Assembly (NCBI RefSeq): GCF_000819685.1
Contig: NZ_CDBR01000053.1
Coordinates: 62,001 to 126,000, forward strand
Origin: Aeromonas allosaccharophila
Lineage (GTDB): Bacteria > Pseudomonadota > Gammaproteobacteria > Enterobacterales > Aeromonadaceae
DNA length: 64,000 nt
Reading direction: 5' to 3'
Each line of letters begins with the position of its first letter. The stretch's first letter is position 1. Position numbers and translations under genes: made by a program. The notes below the pieces were generated by a model that searched no databases, was not told the DNA's origin, and saw only the letters and a list, made by a program, of their open reading frames with translations. This document shows, in pieces, positions 63,261-64,000 of this stretch.

Positions 63261-63935
63261 TTACGGTTTCAAATTGGGTTTGTAGGCCTGACCGAGTCGC
63301 TCGTTCAGGCGGATCAGAAAATCCTCGATCCGCGCCCGGTTGGTACCCAAGTCGCTGCGCCCCTGACGGGAGGCCGATCGCATATCGATGCGAGTCTCTT
63401 TCGGGCCGGCAAAGACCCGCAGCGCCACATCATCCTGAAAGCCGAACCAGCCGGTGGTGACCACTGCATCCAGACCATCCGGGCTCGGTCGTACCTGCCA
63501 GCCCAGCTCCTGCATCAGTTCGCTGGCTTCAATCACCACTTCGGCAGGGGAGGCCCTGGTAAAGAGAGGACCGGGTTTTGCCTCAACTGCTTTCAGCGGG
63601 GCGCTATTAATTGGCAGATCCTGCTCGGTTCTAAGCTCCGCCGCCCAGCGCAGCAGGGGGGGATTGTAGGGATCGGTACTCACATCGTTGATCAGCGGCA
63701 TGCGCAGCGCCTGCACCACAAAGAGCAGCGGCAGCAACAGCGGCAAGGCGCCAAAGCCGTTGGCGTAGCGGTTGCGGCTCCAGGGCAGGCGCACCAGCAG
63801 GATAAGGGAGACAAGCGCTCCGATGAGACAGATCGCAAAACCTATCCACCAGGGCCAGAGATGGAAGCGGCTGCCGAGGGCGCCAGCGAGCGGGAGTAAC
63901 CAGGCCAGCAGGGGCCACAAGCAAGAGCGGGGCAT
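63261..63935 (-). CDS. DUF1499 membrane protein
   Basis: 224 residues. Three hydrophobic segments in the first 110 residues, then a DUF1499 domain with MRSASRQGRSDLGTNRARIE, the defining motif. DUF1499 proteins have no established function. The ATG at 63935 is chosen; a TTG at 63965 would add ten residues. It lies 25 bases before ynjA on the same strand and may head the operon. Its promoter reaches the window edge and cannot be judged. Confidence 0.8.
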   Translation of the reverse strand: MPRSCLWPLLAWLLPLAGALGSRFHLWPWWIGFAICLIGALVSLILLVRLPWSRNRYANGFGALPLLLPLLFVVQALRMPLINDVSTDPYNPPLLRWAAELRTEQDLPINSAPLKAVEAKPGPLFTRASPAEVVIEASELMQELGWQVRPSPDGLDAVVTTGWFGFQDDVALRVFAGPKETRIDMRSASRQGRSDLGTNRARIEDFLIRLNERLGQAYKPNLKP

Positions 63936-64000
63936 AGCACGGGATCCATCGTCGAATGTGGACAATGCCGAGAAGGATAAACTTAATTGTCTGATAACGT

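Overview
The window looks like chromosomal core DNA of an Aeromonas species. It is GC-rich (by eye about 60%). The bioA/bioBFCD cluster, nagE-nagBAC with a chitobiase, and the fur-fldA-ybfE-ybfF-seqA-pgm order are gammaproteobacterial, and the eptA/MCR-3-like phosphoethanolamine transferase points to Aeromonas. No rRNA, tRNA, IS element, prophage or CRISPR array was seen. Genus is inferred from gene content only.

Layout. 0-6.5 kb: tail of an M20 peptidase, a PP-loop ATPase, the anaerobic C4-dicarboxylate carrier dcuB with a likely FNR-driven promoter, an orphan periplasmic binding protein, asnS, a small membrane protein, and a HAMP protein with a c-heme motif but no output domain. 6.6-12 kb: divergent biotin genes bioA and bioB-bioF-bioC-bioD around a probable BirA operator. 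12-17.6 kb: htpX, a chemoreceptor, a MOSC/oxidoreductase/ferredoxin fusion, and a second orphan binding protein. 17.8-23 kb: a two-gene operon of a GltD-like Fe-S flavoprotein and pyruvate:flavodoxin oxidoreductase (nifJ); its probable electron partner, flavodoxin fldA, lies at 50.5 kb. 23.2-23.8 kb: one AT-rich orphan membrane-protein gene between GC-rich neighbours, the best transfer candidate.

24-36 kb: yeeZ-like, yciA, an EEP lipoprotein, grxA, dacB, radD, yiaWV, and cstA with the LytS/LytTR pair btsS-btsR, a probable pyruvate-sensing and uptake module. 36.0-36.2 kb holds no gene but has an apparent free-standing structured small RNA: promoter, three-way junction and intrinsic terminator. 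36.2-39.4 kb: an HD-GYP phosphodiesterase and eptA preceded by a textbook PmrA box. 39.4-47 kb: N-acetylglucosamine use: nagBAC and nagE diverge from a control region with two NagC-like operators 94 bp apart flanking a CRP site, followed by a large GH20 chitobiase. Behind the chitobiase gene is a second elaborately folded non-coding element before a terminator and glnS.

49-55 kb: fur, a DUF4442 protein, fldA, ybfE, DUF2788, ybfF, seqA, pgm. 55-64 kb: mltB, then a minus-strand operon related to E. coli ynj genes: DUF1499 gene, ynjA, a TVP38/TMEM64-pyridine nucleotide-disulfide oxidoreductase fusion, ynjB, ynjC, ynjD, ynjF. Mostly overlapping start/stop codons mark the run as one transcription unit of unknown substrate.

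The most unusual items are the two structured non-coding elements, the ynj operon with its membrane-flavoprotein fusion, the MOSC reductase fusion, and the AT-rich orphan gene. Everything was read from sequence without searches; homologies to E. coli proteins are from memory.
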